The position numbers and the translations under genes were made by a program. This document shows positions 1-13,526 of a stretch of 64,000 nucleotides of DNA, in pieces (positions within the stretch are counted from its first letter, which is position 1; each line of letters starts with the position of its first letter). The notes under the pieces were generated by a model that was given only the letters and a program-made list of their open reading frames with translations, was not told the origin of the DNA and searched no databases. The DNA is from Lycocorax pyrrhopterus obiensis (lineage: Eukaryota > Chordata > Aves > Passeriformes > Paradisaeidae), in assembly GCA_014706295.1 (NCBI GenBank), contig JACSVZ010000038.1, forward strand, positions 186,001 to 250,000. Direction: 5' to 3'.

Positions 1-118
1 GGCACGGTGACAAAGAGGTGCCAGCCAGCCTGCCCTGCTGCCGCCAGCCTCGGTGACACTCCTGCAGGCAGCATTCCAGTCTCACTTTGCCTCCTCCTCC
101 TCCTCCTTTTGGGAACAG

Positions 119-898
119 GGCTCTTCAACCTGCGCCAGATCGTCCTGGCCAAGGTGGACCAGGCTCTGCACACCCAGACCAAGGCCGACCCCGTGGAGGT
201 GTTTGCCCGGCTCTGTGAAGAGGTGCTGGGTGTCCCTGCCACCCCAGGTACGGGTGCCACCCTCCTGTCCCTCCAGGCCTGCCCTGCACGCGTGGCTCCG
301 CAGCTTCCTCTCGGCTGGGGACGGTTTCTGCTGGCTCCGGGAAAAGCAGGGCTGCAAAAGCCTGGAAAGTCCTTCCCTTTGTCCCCCTGGGGTTGTGAAC
401 AGCTGAGCCAGCGCCTGCTGGGACGCACTGCCAGCACTGGGGGAGGTTTTTCCATAGTGGGAATCCCCCTTGACCCCTCTGTCCCCTCAGGTACGAACAT
501 GCCGGCCACCTTCGGCCACCTGGCCGGGGGCTACGACGCCCAGTACTATGGCTACCTCTGGAGCGAGGTGTATTCCATGGATATGTTCCACACCCGCTTC
601 AAGCAGGAGGGAATCATGAACTGCAAGGTAGGGAGAGGGTCTGGGGAGAGAGAGAGAGAGAGAGGGAGGGAGAGAGAGAGGGAGAGCCGGGATGTGGGAT
701 GGAGGGCAGCGTCCCACCCCATGCCCCCGTCTGTGCCCGCAGGTGGGCATGGATTACAGGAATTGCATCCTGCATCCCGGCGGCTCCGTGGACGCTTCCG
801 ACATGCTGAGGAAGTTCCTGGGCCGGGAGCCCAAGCAGGACGCCTTCCTGGCCAGCAAGGGACTGAAGGTGGAGAGCAACTCGGTGCCTTCGGCCTGA
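119..898 (+). CDS. THOP1: Thimet oligopeptidase, C-terminal exons (5' part outside window)
   Basis: This is the C-terminal end of a zinc metallo-oligopeptidase of the M3 family, a cytosolic enzyme that trims short peptides. Three coding exons are visible: 119-247, 491-627 and 743-898 (stop TGA). Joined in phase they read through [50 protein letters not shown] and [12 protein letters not shown], which match THOP1 closely and neurolysin less well. The HExxH zinc site lies upstream of the window. The C-terminal tail after the last conserved block ([10 protein letters not shown]) is short and differs from mammals. All junctions have GT/AG ends and keep phase. The first 118 bases are intron. The gene converges on PLK5. 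Confidence 0.95.
651..690. repeat. (GA)n microsatellite in THOP1 intron
   Basis: A GA/GGGA-rich simple repeat sits 23 bp after the donor of the penultimate THOP1 exon. It is probably length-variable. Confidence 0.8.
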
Positions 899-2890
899 GG
901 CGCTGCTCCCGCCCGTGCCCCTGCCCTCGCCTGGTTCCTGTCACCAAACACCCCCCAGGCCACCCCTGCCTGGAGCTGCCCCTCCAGGGACCCGCTCCGA
1001 GCCACTCCTGGGCTTTGGGAGCCGGGCTCGGCCCCGAGCCGGGGCTCTGCGGTGACACGGAGGTGACCTGCCCTTGTCACCCCCGCCGGGGCCGGGGCTG
1101 TGGCTCACCCACCCCAATTGGCTGAACTTTGAACCTGATTTCTGCACGAGGGTGAGTTTCGGCCTCATTCGGAGCCGGGGAGGAGGGGGAGAGCAGTTCC
1201 CAAACTTGAATCTTCGTTTTTAAATCCCTTCTCTTTCGGAAACGTTGTTGTTGTTGTTCCCACCTTGGCTTGGTTGGTGCCCCGGGACAGCCACGACTGT
1301 CCCGAGCCCCAAACAAGGGCAGGGCCAGTCCCGCTCTCCCCATCTTTGGGCAGCTCTTGGCTGTGCCATAAAGATGGGGAGATCCCAGAGCTTAAAACCC
1401 ACAGGGAATTAACTGGAAGAGCCTGCCCTGAGCCCCTCAGGGCCCTTCCTGCCTGGGAGGGGGGACAGAGGTGGCCGGTGCAGGCGTTTCCCAGAACAGC
1501 GGGTTTGGGGACGTGGCCTCTGTGTGCTGCCAGATGTCCCAGGGCCAGCTCGGGGTCATCCCGGGGCCACCCCAGCGCCGTCCCAGGGCAGCCAGGGGCT
1601 CGGGCTGTGGCAGCTGAGGGTGTTGCTGTCGCTGCCGGCTCTGAGCCGGGCTGGGCCAGGGGAGGGTTGTGTTTACGAGCGAAAACACGGAGCCGACAGC
1701 TTCAAACAACACAAATGCCGGGATAAAAATATCCCGTGGGCTCCGTGCCAGGCCTTGAGCTGCCGGCAGGGCTGCGGCTGCGGTGCCACGGGGAGGGCCA
1801 GCGGCCAGCCTGGGCTGTGCCACTTGCCCCGGGCTGTCCCCAGTGTGCCCCAGGACCCTGCGTGGCACAGGGGGGTTGTGGCACCACGTTCCTGTCGGGA
1901 GCCCCCCGTGCCGGCTCGGGGAAGGTTTGGAGCCGCTTCCCCGGGAGCTGCAGAGCTCCAAGGAGAGGTTGAGGAGCTTTTGGGGAGCTGGGATTTGTGT
2001 CCCACCCCGCTTCCAGCTCCGGGTGCGTTCTGTGAGGCCGTTTGAGGGCTGCAGGATCCATCCCTGCCGCTCTGCCGTGGTTTGGGGACACGAATGACAG
2101 CCCGGGTGACCCCCCTGCCATCCCAGCCACTGCAGGCTGTTCCCTGTTCCCTCTCCTTTGTCACCAGCGCGGCTCTGGCGCTGGGAAAAGTCTCCCCCCT
2201 GTGCGAAGTCGTCGCTGTCACCTCCCTCCCCCAGACCCCGCTGGTGACACCGGAAGGTTGGTGACAACCCCTGGCCCGTCCCCTCTGGCGCTGACTCGCG
2301 GAGGGGCCCGGACGCGGCTCCTTGGTGCTTGCTGGGGCCACCTCGAGCATTTTGTCCTTGTCCCCCTCCCCCCATTCCGTGTTTTAGGCATGGCCGGGCG
2401 GTGCCGGCCCGCGCTGCCCCGTGGGTGTTTTTAGTGTCCTGTTTTACTGAGCTTTCATCGTTTTCTCCGAGACTCTTCTCTCCAGAGAGAGAGAAGTGAA
2501 GCCAAACAGGGAAACCACGCACTTTCCGCCCTCCTTCCCAGCCCACAGCTCCCTCTGTCCCCCCCTCCAGTGTCCCCACTGCCCGGTGGGGGTGACCTGA
2601 CGCCTCTCCAGTCCCAGGAGCAGCACTGGGATGCGGCTCCTCGGAGCTGCACCTCCCCATTCCCATCCCATCCCAGGCTGGCAGGGAAGAGAGCTCCTTT
2701 TTTTGGGGGGGGGGGGGGGTTTGGACTTTGGGGTTGGTTTGGGTTTTTTTTTTCCGTTACCGGTTTTAAGGGCAAACTGGTGTGTGTGTGCCGTTCGTAC
2801 TGGTCACGTCCCACCCCGCTTGTTTCCATGCCTGGATTTTAGACGGTTCTCAACACTAATAAAACACTTAATAAAGGTTTTCCTCTGCGG
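899..2890 (+). other. THOP1: THOP1 3' UTR
   Basis: This 2-kb stretch follows the THOP1 stop and ends just after tandem poly(A) signals. No conserved coding sequence was recognised on either strand, although open frames occur on both because of high GC. It holds a G13-type homopolymer near 2706 and a T-run near 2741, both prone to sequencing length error. Confidence 0.7.
2858..2875 (+). terminator. THOP1: Tandem AATAAA poly(A) signals of THOP1
   Basis: Two AATAAA hexamers lie at 2858-2863 and 2870-2875, about 2 kb after the stop. The stop codon of the opposing PLK5-like gene lies only 26 bp beyond, so the two transcripts must be antisense to each other at their 3' ends. Confidence 0.85.
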
Positions 2891-2900
2891 ATCTTCGGGG

Positions 2901-5996
<3,096 letters not shown>

Positions 5997-6620
5997 CCTG
6001 CCCGCTCTGCTCCTCACCGGGGACATCCCGAGGGACACCCGCACCCCGACACTGTAACCCCTTCAGCTCCGGCCTGGGGGTGCCCGTGGGGCCCAAGGGT
6101 GCTGGCTGCCCCCCCCCGCACCCAGCACCCACCGCTCCGGCCCCCGAAGCCCCCCCGAAAGACGTCGGTCACGAAGCCGGGACCCCCTCGGTGCTCCCCC
6201 CGCTCGGGGATGCCCAGCACCGGAAGGTCCCGGATCGGGATACGGCCGTGCAGGGGGGTCCTGGTGCCTCTTCCCCTCCGCAGCTGGGGCTGGGGGGGTC
6301 CCGGGGGGGCGCTGAGGTTGTTTTGCAGCACCTGCGCCCCCCCGAGACGCCACCGGCCCCCCTCCCCGACCGCCGGAGCTCCGGGCCCCCAAGGGTTAAC
6401 GGGCGGCCGGGGAGGGCTGGGCGCACCTTTGGGGCTGGATATTAATAACGCGGCGGGGAGGGACGGGAGGCGAACGGGGAGGGTGGGGGGGGGGGAAGCC
6501 TCGCCCGGCCCCCCCGGAGCTGCGCAGGCGATGCCCGCTCGTCCCGGGTCCCCCCCGCTCGCCGCCGCCGGGACGCCGAGCCGGGACTGAGCCTCCGGGA
6601 CGCCGCGGACGAGGGGCGGC
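5997..6620. promoter_or_regulatory. Divergent CpG-rich promoter region between PLK5 and ADAMTSL5
   Basis: The two inferred start codons face away from each other 624 bp apart. The interval is strongly GC- and CpG-rich, with no TATA box in an expected position. A shared bidirectional promoter is inferred from the arrangement only. Confidence 0.55.
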
Positions 6621-9600
6621 ATGGCCGGGGGGGGCTGCGGGGGCGGCTCGGACCCCCGCGGGGCACCCCACGGTGCTGGGTAAGCTCCCGATTGCTGCTT
6701 TAACCCTCGCGGACCCCCCCGCCCCGCACCCCCGCGCACTCCCGGAGCTCCCGCGGGGAAACTGAGGCACGCCGTGCCCCCCGCGCTGCCGGCATCACCC
6801 ACCCGGCATCACCCGAGCGTCGGAGGGGTCCGGGTGCTCCCAACACCCCCCCGGAGCGGCGGTACCGCGACCCCCCGGCCCTTCCCCTGTTCTACCGGGG
6901 GGGGTCCCAGAGTCGGGGGCTGCCGGTGGCCACCCGCGGCCCCCCCGGTCCCCGCGGGAGCTGCGCGGCGGGACGGAACCGGCTCTGCCGGGGGATTCCC
7001 CGCCACGGGGATGGGACCCCGGCACCCCCCCCGCACCACCCGCACCCCCCACACCCCGGATCTGGGCGCTTTGGGGTGCTCCAGGATGGGGCGCTTTGGG
7101 CCATGGGGGGCCCCCTGCTGCCCCCCACCCTGCTCGCCCCACGGCGGGGCCGGATCCGGATCGGGGAGGGACGCGGAGCCCCAGCGTGCAGGTCTGGTCC
7201 TGCCCCGGCAGGCAGCGATCCCGGCCCGGCGCCCGCCGCGGGGCCCTGGGGGCGGCGGGGCCGTCGCCCGTCCCGGGGCTGCGTGGGCACGTGCGGGGGA
7301 CGCGGCGGCACCCATTCGGTGTCACCCACCCAGTGTCACCCACCCAGCATCACCCATTAGGTGTCACCCATTCCGTGTCCCCCACCCGGTGTCACTCACC
7401 CGGTGTCACCCACCCAGCATCGCCCACCCGGTGTCACCCACCCAGCATCACCCATTCGGTGTCACCCACCCGGTGTCACCCATTCGGTGTCACCCACCCG
7501 GTATCACTCACCCGGTGTCACCCACCCAGCATCACCCACCCGGTGTCACCCACCCGGTGTCACCCATTCGGTGTCCCCCACCCGGTGTCACCCACCCGGT
7601 GTCACCCACCCGCTGTCCCCCACCCTCCTGCTCCCGCCGCTGGCACCAGACCCCACATCCCCTCCCTGGGGACCCTCGCGCTGGGTCTGGGCTGCACCCA
7701 CCTCACCCCCTTCCCCCTCGCTGGGGTCCCCGGGGGGCTCGGCGGTGGCCCCGCCTCGGCGGCGATGCTGGGCCGGGGGACACCCCGGTGCCACCCCCCT
7801 GTCCCTGGGGACAGCGGGCTCAGGGCTCTCTGCTCCGCAGGTGCCGGTGGCCGTGGCGGCTGCTGCTGCTGGCCTGGATCAGCCTGGTGGGCACGGCACA
7901 GGTGAGGGGGTTTGGGGGGCAGGTGAGGGGGTTTGGGGCACAGGTGATGGGGTTGGGGAGCAGGTGAGGGGATTGGGGGGCAGGTGAGGGGGTTTGGGGT
8001 ACAGGTGATGGGGTTGGGGAGCAGGTGAGGGGATTGGGGGGCAGGTGAGGGGGTTTGGGGTACAGGTGAGGGGTTTGGGGCACAGGTGAGGGGGTTTGGG
8101 GGCAGGTGAGGGGGTTTGGGGCACAGGTGATGGGGTTGGGGAGCAGGTGAGGGGATTGGGGGGGCGGTGAGGGGGTTTGGGGTACAGGTGAGGGGTTTGG
8201 GGCACAGGTGAGGGAGTTGGGGGGCAGGTGAGGGGGATTGGGGGGCAGGTGAAGGGGTTGGGGGGCAGGTGAGGGGGTTGGGGGGCAGGTGAGGAGGTTG
8301 GGGCGCAGGTGAAGGGGTTGAGGGGCAGGTGAGGAGGTTGGGGGGCAGGTGAGGAGGTTGGGGCACAGGTGAGGGAGTTGGGGGGCAGGTGAGGAGGTTG
8401 GGGGGCAGGTGAGGAGGTTTGGGGCACAGGTGAGGAGGTTGGGGGGCAGGTGAGGAGGTTTGGGGCACAGGTGAGGAGGTTGGGGGGCAGGTGAGGGGTT
8501 GCTTCACCCCTGGGCTGCTTCACCCCACCCTTGTTGCTGACCGTCACCTTCCTCACGCAGGACCCAGCCCTGGGGACACCAGCGAGGGTCCCCGAGCCCC
8601 CAGCCCCTGCTCGGCCCCGGGGGACCTGGGGGTCCTGGGGACCCTGGAGCTCCTGCTCCAGCTCGTGCGGGGACGGCGTCGCCCTGCGCAGCCGGCGGTG
8701 CCTGCGGTGAGTGGGGGACGGGGCAGCACAGACCCCCCCGGGGTGTCCCCGGGCCCACGGCAGCTCCCAAACCCCGTGTGGCACCCAAATCCCACGGCTC
8801 GGCTCTGCCACCACCTCGCGCGTGTCCCCCCGGGCCCTCGGCACCACCCAGAGCCGGGTGACCCCACCCCGGGGTGCGGAGGGACTGTGGGACACTGATG
8901 TCCCCACTCCTCTCGTGCCGCCCTCTGGGGACGTGTCACTCCCAGCCCTGGGGTGGCTCGGTGCCATCGCGGCCCTGGACTGGGGGGTCCCTGTGGGGGA
9001 CACGGGGGGGACACTGTGTCACTGTGACCCCAGGACCAACGAGGAGCAGCCGTGCACGGGGGACCCGCGGCAGTACCGGCTCTGCCAGCTCCAGGTGAGC
9101 GCCGGCAGCTCCACGGCACCGACGTGGCCGTCCCCGCTCCCCGTGCCGGCCCCTGGGCTCCATCCTGGTGCTCCCGCAGGGCTGCCCCAGCGGCTCCGTG
9201 CCCTTCCGGGCCATGCAGTGCTCCCTCTACGACAACCGGCCCGTCCTGGGCACCTCCGCCCGCTACCGCTGGGTGCCTTTCCACGGAGGTGAGTCCCGGG
9301 GTGGTGACGGCGTCACCGGGGCTCCACGGCTGCCCCCGGCATCACCCCAATCCCTTCCCACGCTGCTCTGGCAGCCCCCAACCTCTGCGACCTCAACTGC
9401 CTGGCCGAGGGGCACAACTTCTACTACAGCTTCGGCCGGGTGCTGGACGGCACCCGCTGCGGCCCCGGCTCCCCGGACCTGTGCGTTGGTGGGCGCTGCC
9501 TGGTGGGTGCACACGGGGACCCTCGGGACCCCCGGGACCCCTGGGACCCCCCAGCCCCCGCGCTGAGGGGGTGTCTGGGCTCCCCGCAGAGCGTGGGCTG

Positions 9601-12428
9601 TGACGGGATCCTGGGCTCGGGCGCTCGCCCCGACGCCTGCGGCCACTGCGGCAGCGGCCACGGCTCGTGCGTCCTCGTGCACCGGCTGTTCCAGGGCACG
9701 GACCCCTCCTCCGGTGAATGAACCATTGCCCCGGCCCCCTCCATGGGTGAATGCTTTGGCTCTTGGCTCCCCTGTCCTCCTGTCCCCCATCCGTCTCCCC
9801 AAGGCATCGCCTGGCTCCCTCGTTGTCCCGTCCCCTCTCCGACTCCCCCATCCAGAGTCGTTGTCCCCAGTCCCTCCCTGTCCCCAACACGCAGGGACAG
9901 GGACTCGGAGCAGCCCCATCACTTGGGGGGATTCACCTCATTGCAGAGGGTGTCACTCCTGGGGTGGGTGGGGGTCTCTTGTGTCCCCACGGGTGTTCAG
10001 GGGCACTGGGGGCACTCAGAGTCCCTGTGCCCACACGTCCCTGATGTCCCAGCACGCGGGGCCCAGCTGGGATAATGCCCAGACCCAGATCCCCTCTGTG
10101 CCCCGTCCCCTCCCGCCCCGTCCCCCGTGGTGTCCCCTCAGCCCCTGCCCAGGCTCTGCCCTGACTCTGCCCCCTCCCCTCCAGGATATTTGGGATATGT
10201 GAATGTGACCAAGATCCCAGCCGGGGCCACCCACATCAAGGTGACGGACAAGAGCCGCAACTACCTGGGTAGGATATGAACTGCCCCCATCCCAGTCCGT
10301 CCCAGTCTGTCCCAGTCCGTCCCAGTTGGCCCAGGCTGGTGCCAGCTGTGAGTGCGGGCAGGGCAGGGCAGGGCAGGGTGGCCGTGTCACGCCGTGTTGT
10401 CCCGTGTTTGTCCCATGTCGTGCCGTGCCGCTCCCTCCCTCCCTCGGATGCTGTTTTGAGCACCGCGGGGTCAGTGAACCCGCAAGCGCTCGGGGCGATT
10501 TTCCAGAGGCCGCGGCCGCGCGTTTTGGGAAGGGCTGAGCTGGATCGGGGCCAGACCGGCCACTGCAGCACCAGGACGGGGACCTCCGTCCTCATCCCCC
10601 CGCCCCCTTCCCGACGCAGCTGGAGCCGCTTCCCCCATCCCAGCCGGGATTTGGGGGCTCGGGGGTGGGTTTGCACACCAGGGTTTGGCCGCGGCTCGGG
10701 CCCGAAGCCAAGATCCTACAAGAACGCAGATTCCCGGAGCCCCGAGCGCGGCTCCCCGGCCCGCGCTGCCCTCCCACGCCGGGAGAGGCCTCCGGTGGGG
10801 ACCGGGGCGGGGGTCCCGGGGGCCGTATGGGGCTGCGTTTGCCGGAGCCGCTCCGTCCCGCAGCGCTGATGGCGAGTGACGGGCGCTACGTCCTCAACGG
10901 GGACTGGGCCATCGCCTGGCCGGGGCCCTACGAGGCCGCGGGCACCCTCCTGACCTACAGCCGGGCCCCCGACGGCACCGAGAGCCTGGAGGCGCCCGGA
11001 CCCACCCACGAGGACCTGCACGTGATGGTGAGGGCAGGGGGACACGGCGCCGGGGACAGCCACCCCCCGGCCCCCACCGCTCCCCTCAGCCCTGCCCGTG
11101 TCCCCCCCCAGGTGCTGCTGCAGGAGCCCAACCCCGGCATCGAGTACCAGTTCTGGCTGCCCCGCGGGCACCCCCAGCTCGGCCGCGGTGACACGAGCCC
11201 CCTGCGGCAGCCCCAGCCCCGGGGGGCCGGCAGCCCCCCGCCCCCGGAGCCCCCGCTCACCCCGGCCCCCGCGCCGCCCCCGCAGCCCGGTGTTTTTGCC
11301 ACGGAGCCACCACCGAGGAGCTCCCCTGGCTGGAGCCAGGATGGGGCTGCCACAGGTACCTCCTCGGGGGTCCCCACAGCCCCCCAAACCCCTGCTGGGA
11401 CGATGCTGGGCTGCCCAGGGGGAGGAATGAGATGGGGACCCTAAAAAGGGCCCTAAAAACCCTCACCAAGACTCTCAGGAGCCCCTGTGACCCTCTCTGG
11501 GGTCTGGACTGGCAATCCCCCCTCCCAAAGTTGCATGAGGGGTTCTGGGGGTCAGGAGTCCCCTGTGCCCCCTAAATTGCTGCAGCTTTATCCCCGCAGG
11601 GCGCTGCGGGAGGTGCCGCCCGCCCAAGGGACGCTCCCAGCGCATCCGGCACTTCTGCCAGAGCGACTTCGGTGAGCGCCTGGGGCGGGAGGGGCTCGGG
11701 AGGATTCCGGGGCTGGGACTGGGCTGAGGACACAGCCAGGGACAGCGGCAGGAGTGGGAAGGGGCTCAGGGTGATGCCAGGGGCGGTGCTGGGGACGGGA
11801 ATGTGCTCACGGTGATGCCAGGGGCAACGGAAAGGGGCTCAGAATGATGCCGGGGTGATGCTGGGACCGGAAGGGGCTTGGGCTGATGTCCGTGATGAGA
11901 AGGGGCTCAGAGTGATGCCGGGGGCGATGCTGGGGATGGAAATGTGCCCGGAGTGATGCCAGGGGTGATGTCAGGGATGGGAAGGGACTTGGGCTGATGT
12001 TGGTGATGGGAAAGGTCTCCGGGCACTGCCAGGACAATGCCAGGGATGGGAAAGGGCTCAGGGTGATGCCAATGGTGATGCCAGGGACCTGTGCCCCATC
12101 TTCACCCTCCCCAGTGTTCCACGGCCGGATCCTGGCGCGGCGCGTGGTGGGGCAGGAGACGCGCTACGAGGTGGAGGTGAAGGCGCCGTACCGGCACCGC
12201 TTCCCGCTGGTGTCCCGGGAGTACCTGTGGGTGCCCAGCACCTGCGGGTGCCCCCCGCTGCAGGAGGGCGGCGAGTACCTGCTGATGGCGCGGCGCCACG
12301 TGAACCGCGAGCACACCCTGAACCGCATCCTGCTGCAGGACGGCGGCTACGCCCGGCCCTGGACGCCCCGCGAGGCCCGGCTGGTGCGGGAGGCAGCCCG
12401 GCACTGCCCCCAGCCCCGGCCACCCTGA
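6621..12428 (+). CDS. ADAMTSL5: ADAMTS-like protein 5 (secreted TSP1/cysteine-rich/NTR protein)
   Basis: Secreted extracellular-matrix glycoprotein without a protease domain; the human protein is linked to fibrillin microfibrils. Twelve exons are phase-consistent and give 521 residues: 6621-6679, 7841-7901, 8561-8706, 9034-9094, 9180-9288, 9375-9502, 9590-9713, 10185-10268, 10864-11027, 11112-11355, 11600-11671 and 12115-12428. Visible in order: a long n-region and hydrophobic signal core ([14 protein letters not shown]), a thrombospondin type-1 repeat ([17 protein letters not shown]), the ADAMTS cysteine-rich region ([36 protein letters not shown]), a spacer ([29 protein letters not shown]), a proline-rich linker and a C-terminal NTR module ([13 protein letters not shown]). 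The first exon is chosen because its ATG is followed by a good donor whose phase fits exon 2. That choice is less certain than the rest. Confidence 0.93.
7311..7620. repeat. 15-bp minisatellite in ADAMTSL5 intron 1
   Basis: About 20 copies of a 15-bp unit, GGTGTCACCCACCCG, with CAT and CGG variants, make up this part of intron 1. Confidence 0.93.
7899..8500. repeat. 20-bp minisatellite made of 5' splice-site consensus units
   Basis: Thirty units of about 20 bp, (CA/G)CAGGTGAGGGGGTTTGGGG, run without interruption from the end of ADAMTSL5 exon 2 to 60 bp before the exon 3 acceptor. The first unit is the real donor at 7901/7902. All but one unit contain CAGGTGA, and about 24 contain the near-ideal donor CAGGTGAGG. 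Confidence 0.95.
11700..12100. repeat. Degenerate GGGGTGATGCCAGGG repeat in ADAMTSL5 last intron
   Basis: Imperfect copies of a unit of about 40 bp (GATGCCAGGGATGGGAAGGG and GGCTCAGGGTGATGCC) occupy the last intron. Confidence 0.8.
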
Positions 12429-12608
12429 GCCCTCCCCGGTGCCACCGCCCCCGGGACGGGACGCCGAGGGCGAACCGGGTGCTGCTGCCGGGCACCGAAC
12501 CCTTCCCGTGGCCCCCTCTCCATGGACCCCCCCACCCGTCTCGCCGTCCTTGGGGTCCGCACGGCAGCGGGGGGTGGAGGGGGGTGGTAATTTATTATTT
12601 TTGCAGAA

Positions 12609-12614
12609 AATAAA
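12609..12614 (+). terminator. ADAMTSL5: AATAAA poly(A) signal of ADAMTSL5
   Basis: The hexamer is 181 bp after the ADAMTSL5 stop, giving a short 3' UTR. Confidence 0.85.
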
Positions 12615-13526
12615 TTGTTTATCCCCTCGCTCGCCGCAGTGTCCCTTCCTGGCTGGCGACGGCCCAGGGGGTCCTCCCACCTCAGGAGGGGAGGACGTGG
12701 GCAGGGGGTTTCCTCCGTGTCCCTCTGCTTCAGGGGGTCCCCTCTGTGTCCCCACGGGCAGGGGGTCTCCTCTGTGTCCCCACGGGCAGGGGGTCCCCTC
12801 TCTGTCCCTCCACTTCAGGGGGTCCCCTCTGTGTCCCCACGGGCAGGGGGTCTCCTCCGTGTCCCCTCACAGAGCCCCAGGACCAGCTCCCATCCGCTGG
12901 CGTGTCCCTGTCCCCGATGGCCCCGTGCCAGGCTCTGCCTGCCGGGGTCGGGGACCTCCTGCTTATCTCCCTTCCGGCGGAGCCGAGCGTGTCCCCCCCC
13001 CGTGACAGATCCCCCCCGCCCGTAACCCAACCCTTGGGCTGCTGGGGGCCACCGCGGGGCCCCTGTGGGGACAGGATGTGGCCGGGGGCACTGAGGCACC
13101 CCCGGGGGGGCTTTGCCCGCTCGGGGCTCCTTGGGGTGGGTTTGGAGCCGGTGCCAGGGGAAGATGAGACCTCCCAGCTCGTGTGGCTGGGGACTGTCCC
13201 CAAACTGGGGTCCCGATGGAGGTTCAGGGGTGGGTGCCCTGGGGTGCCCCGAGTGGCAGCTGCCAGCCCAGGAGGGTCCTTGTCACATCGGGTGACATCA
13301 CCAGGGACCAGAGCTGAGCCCTGGGACCACCTGGGGAGCCCAGAACTGAGTCCCAGCTGGTCCCAGTAAAGTCTGAGTGATTCCAGGTGCTCCGGGGTGA
13401 TTTGGCCTGGAAAGGTGCCTCCACCCTATAAAAGTGCTCCCTCCCACCCTCCCACCCCATGGTTAATTTGGGGTTGCTGGGGTGGGGGGGGGGTTTGTCC
13501 CTGGCAGGGTGGATGGGGTCCTAGCC
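12615..13526. other. Intergenic, with 35-bp tandem repeat at 12730-12865
   Basis: No gene was recognised. A tandem repeat based on GGGGGTCCCCTCTGTGTCCCC plus ACGGGCA occurs four to five times near 12730-12865. A TATA-like CTATAAAAG lies at about 13426, some 100 bp before the start chosen for the next gene, and may be its promoter. Confidence 0.6.

Noticed and set aside
1437..2666. 409-residue minus-strand frame in the THOP1 3' UTR, considered as missing PLK5 polo-box exons
   Set aside because: The translation has no resemblance to polo-box motifs and no ordered hydrophobic pattern.
7311..7620. Regular 15-bp repeats considered as a CRISPR-like array
   Set aside because: Units are contiguous with no unique spacers, and the DNA is vertebrate.
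7602..9003. Long minus-strand Pro/Leu/Thr/Cys frames opposite the ADAMTSL5 donor array
   Set aside because: The repeat has no stop in these frames; no domain, and it lies antisense to well-supported ADAMTSL5 exons.
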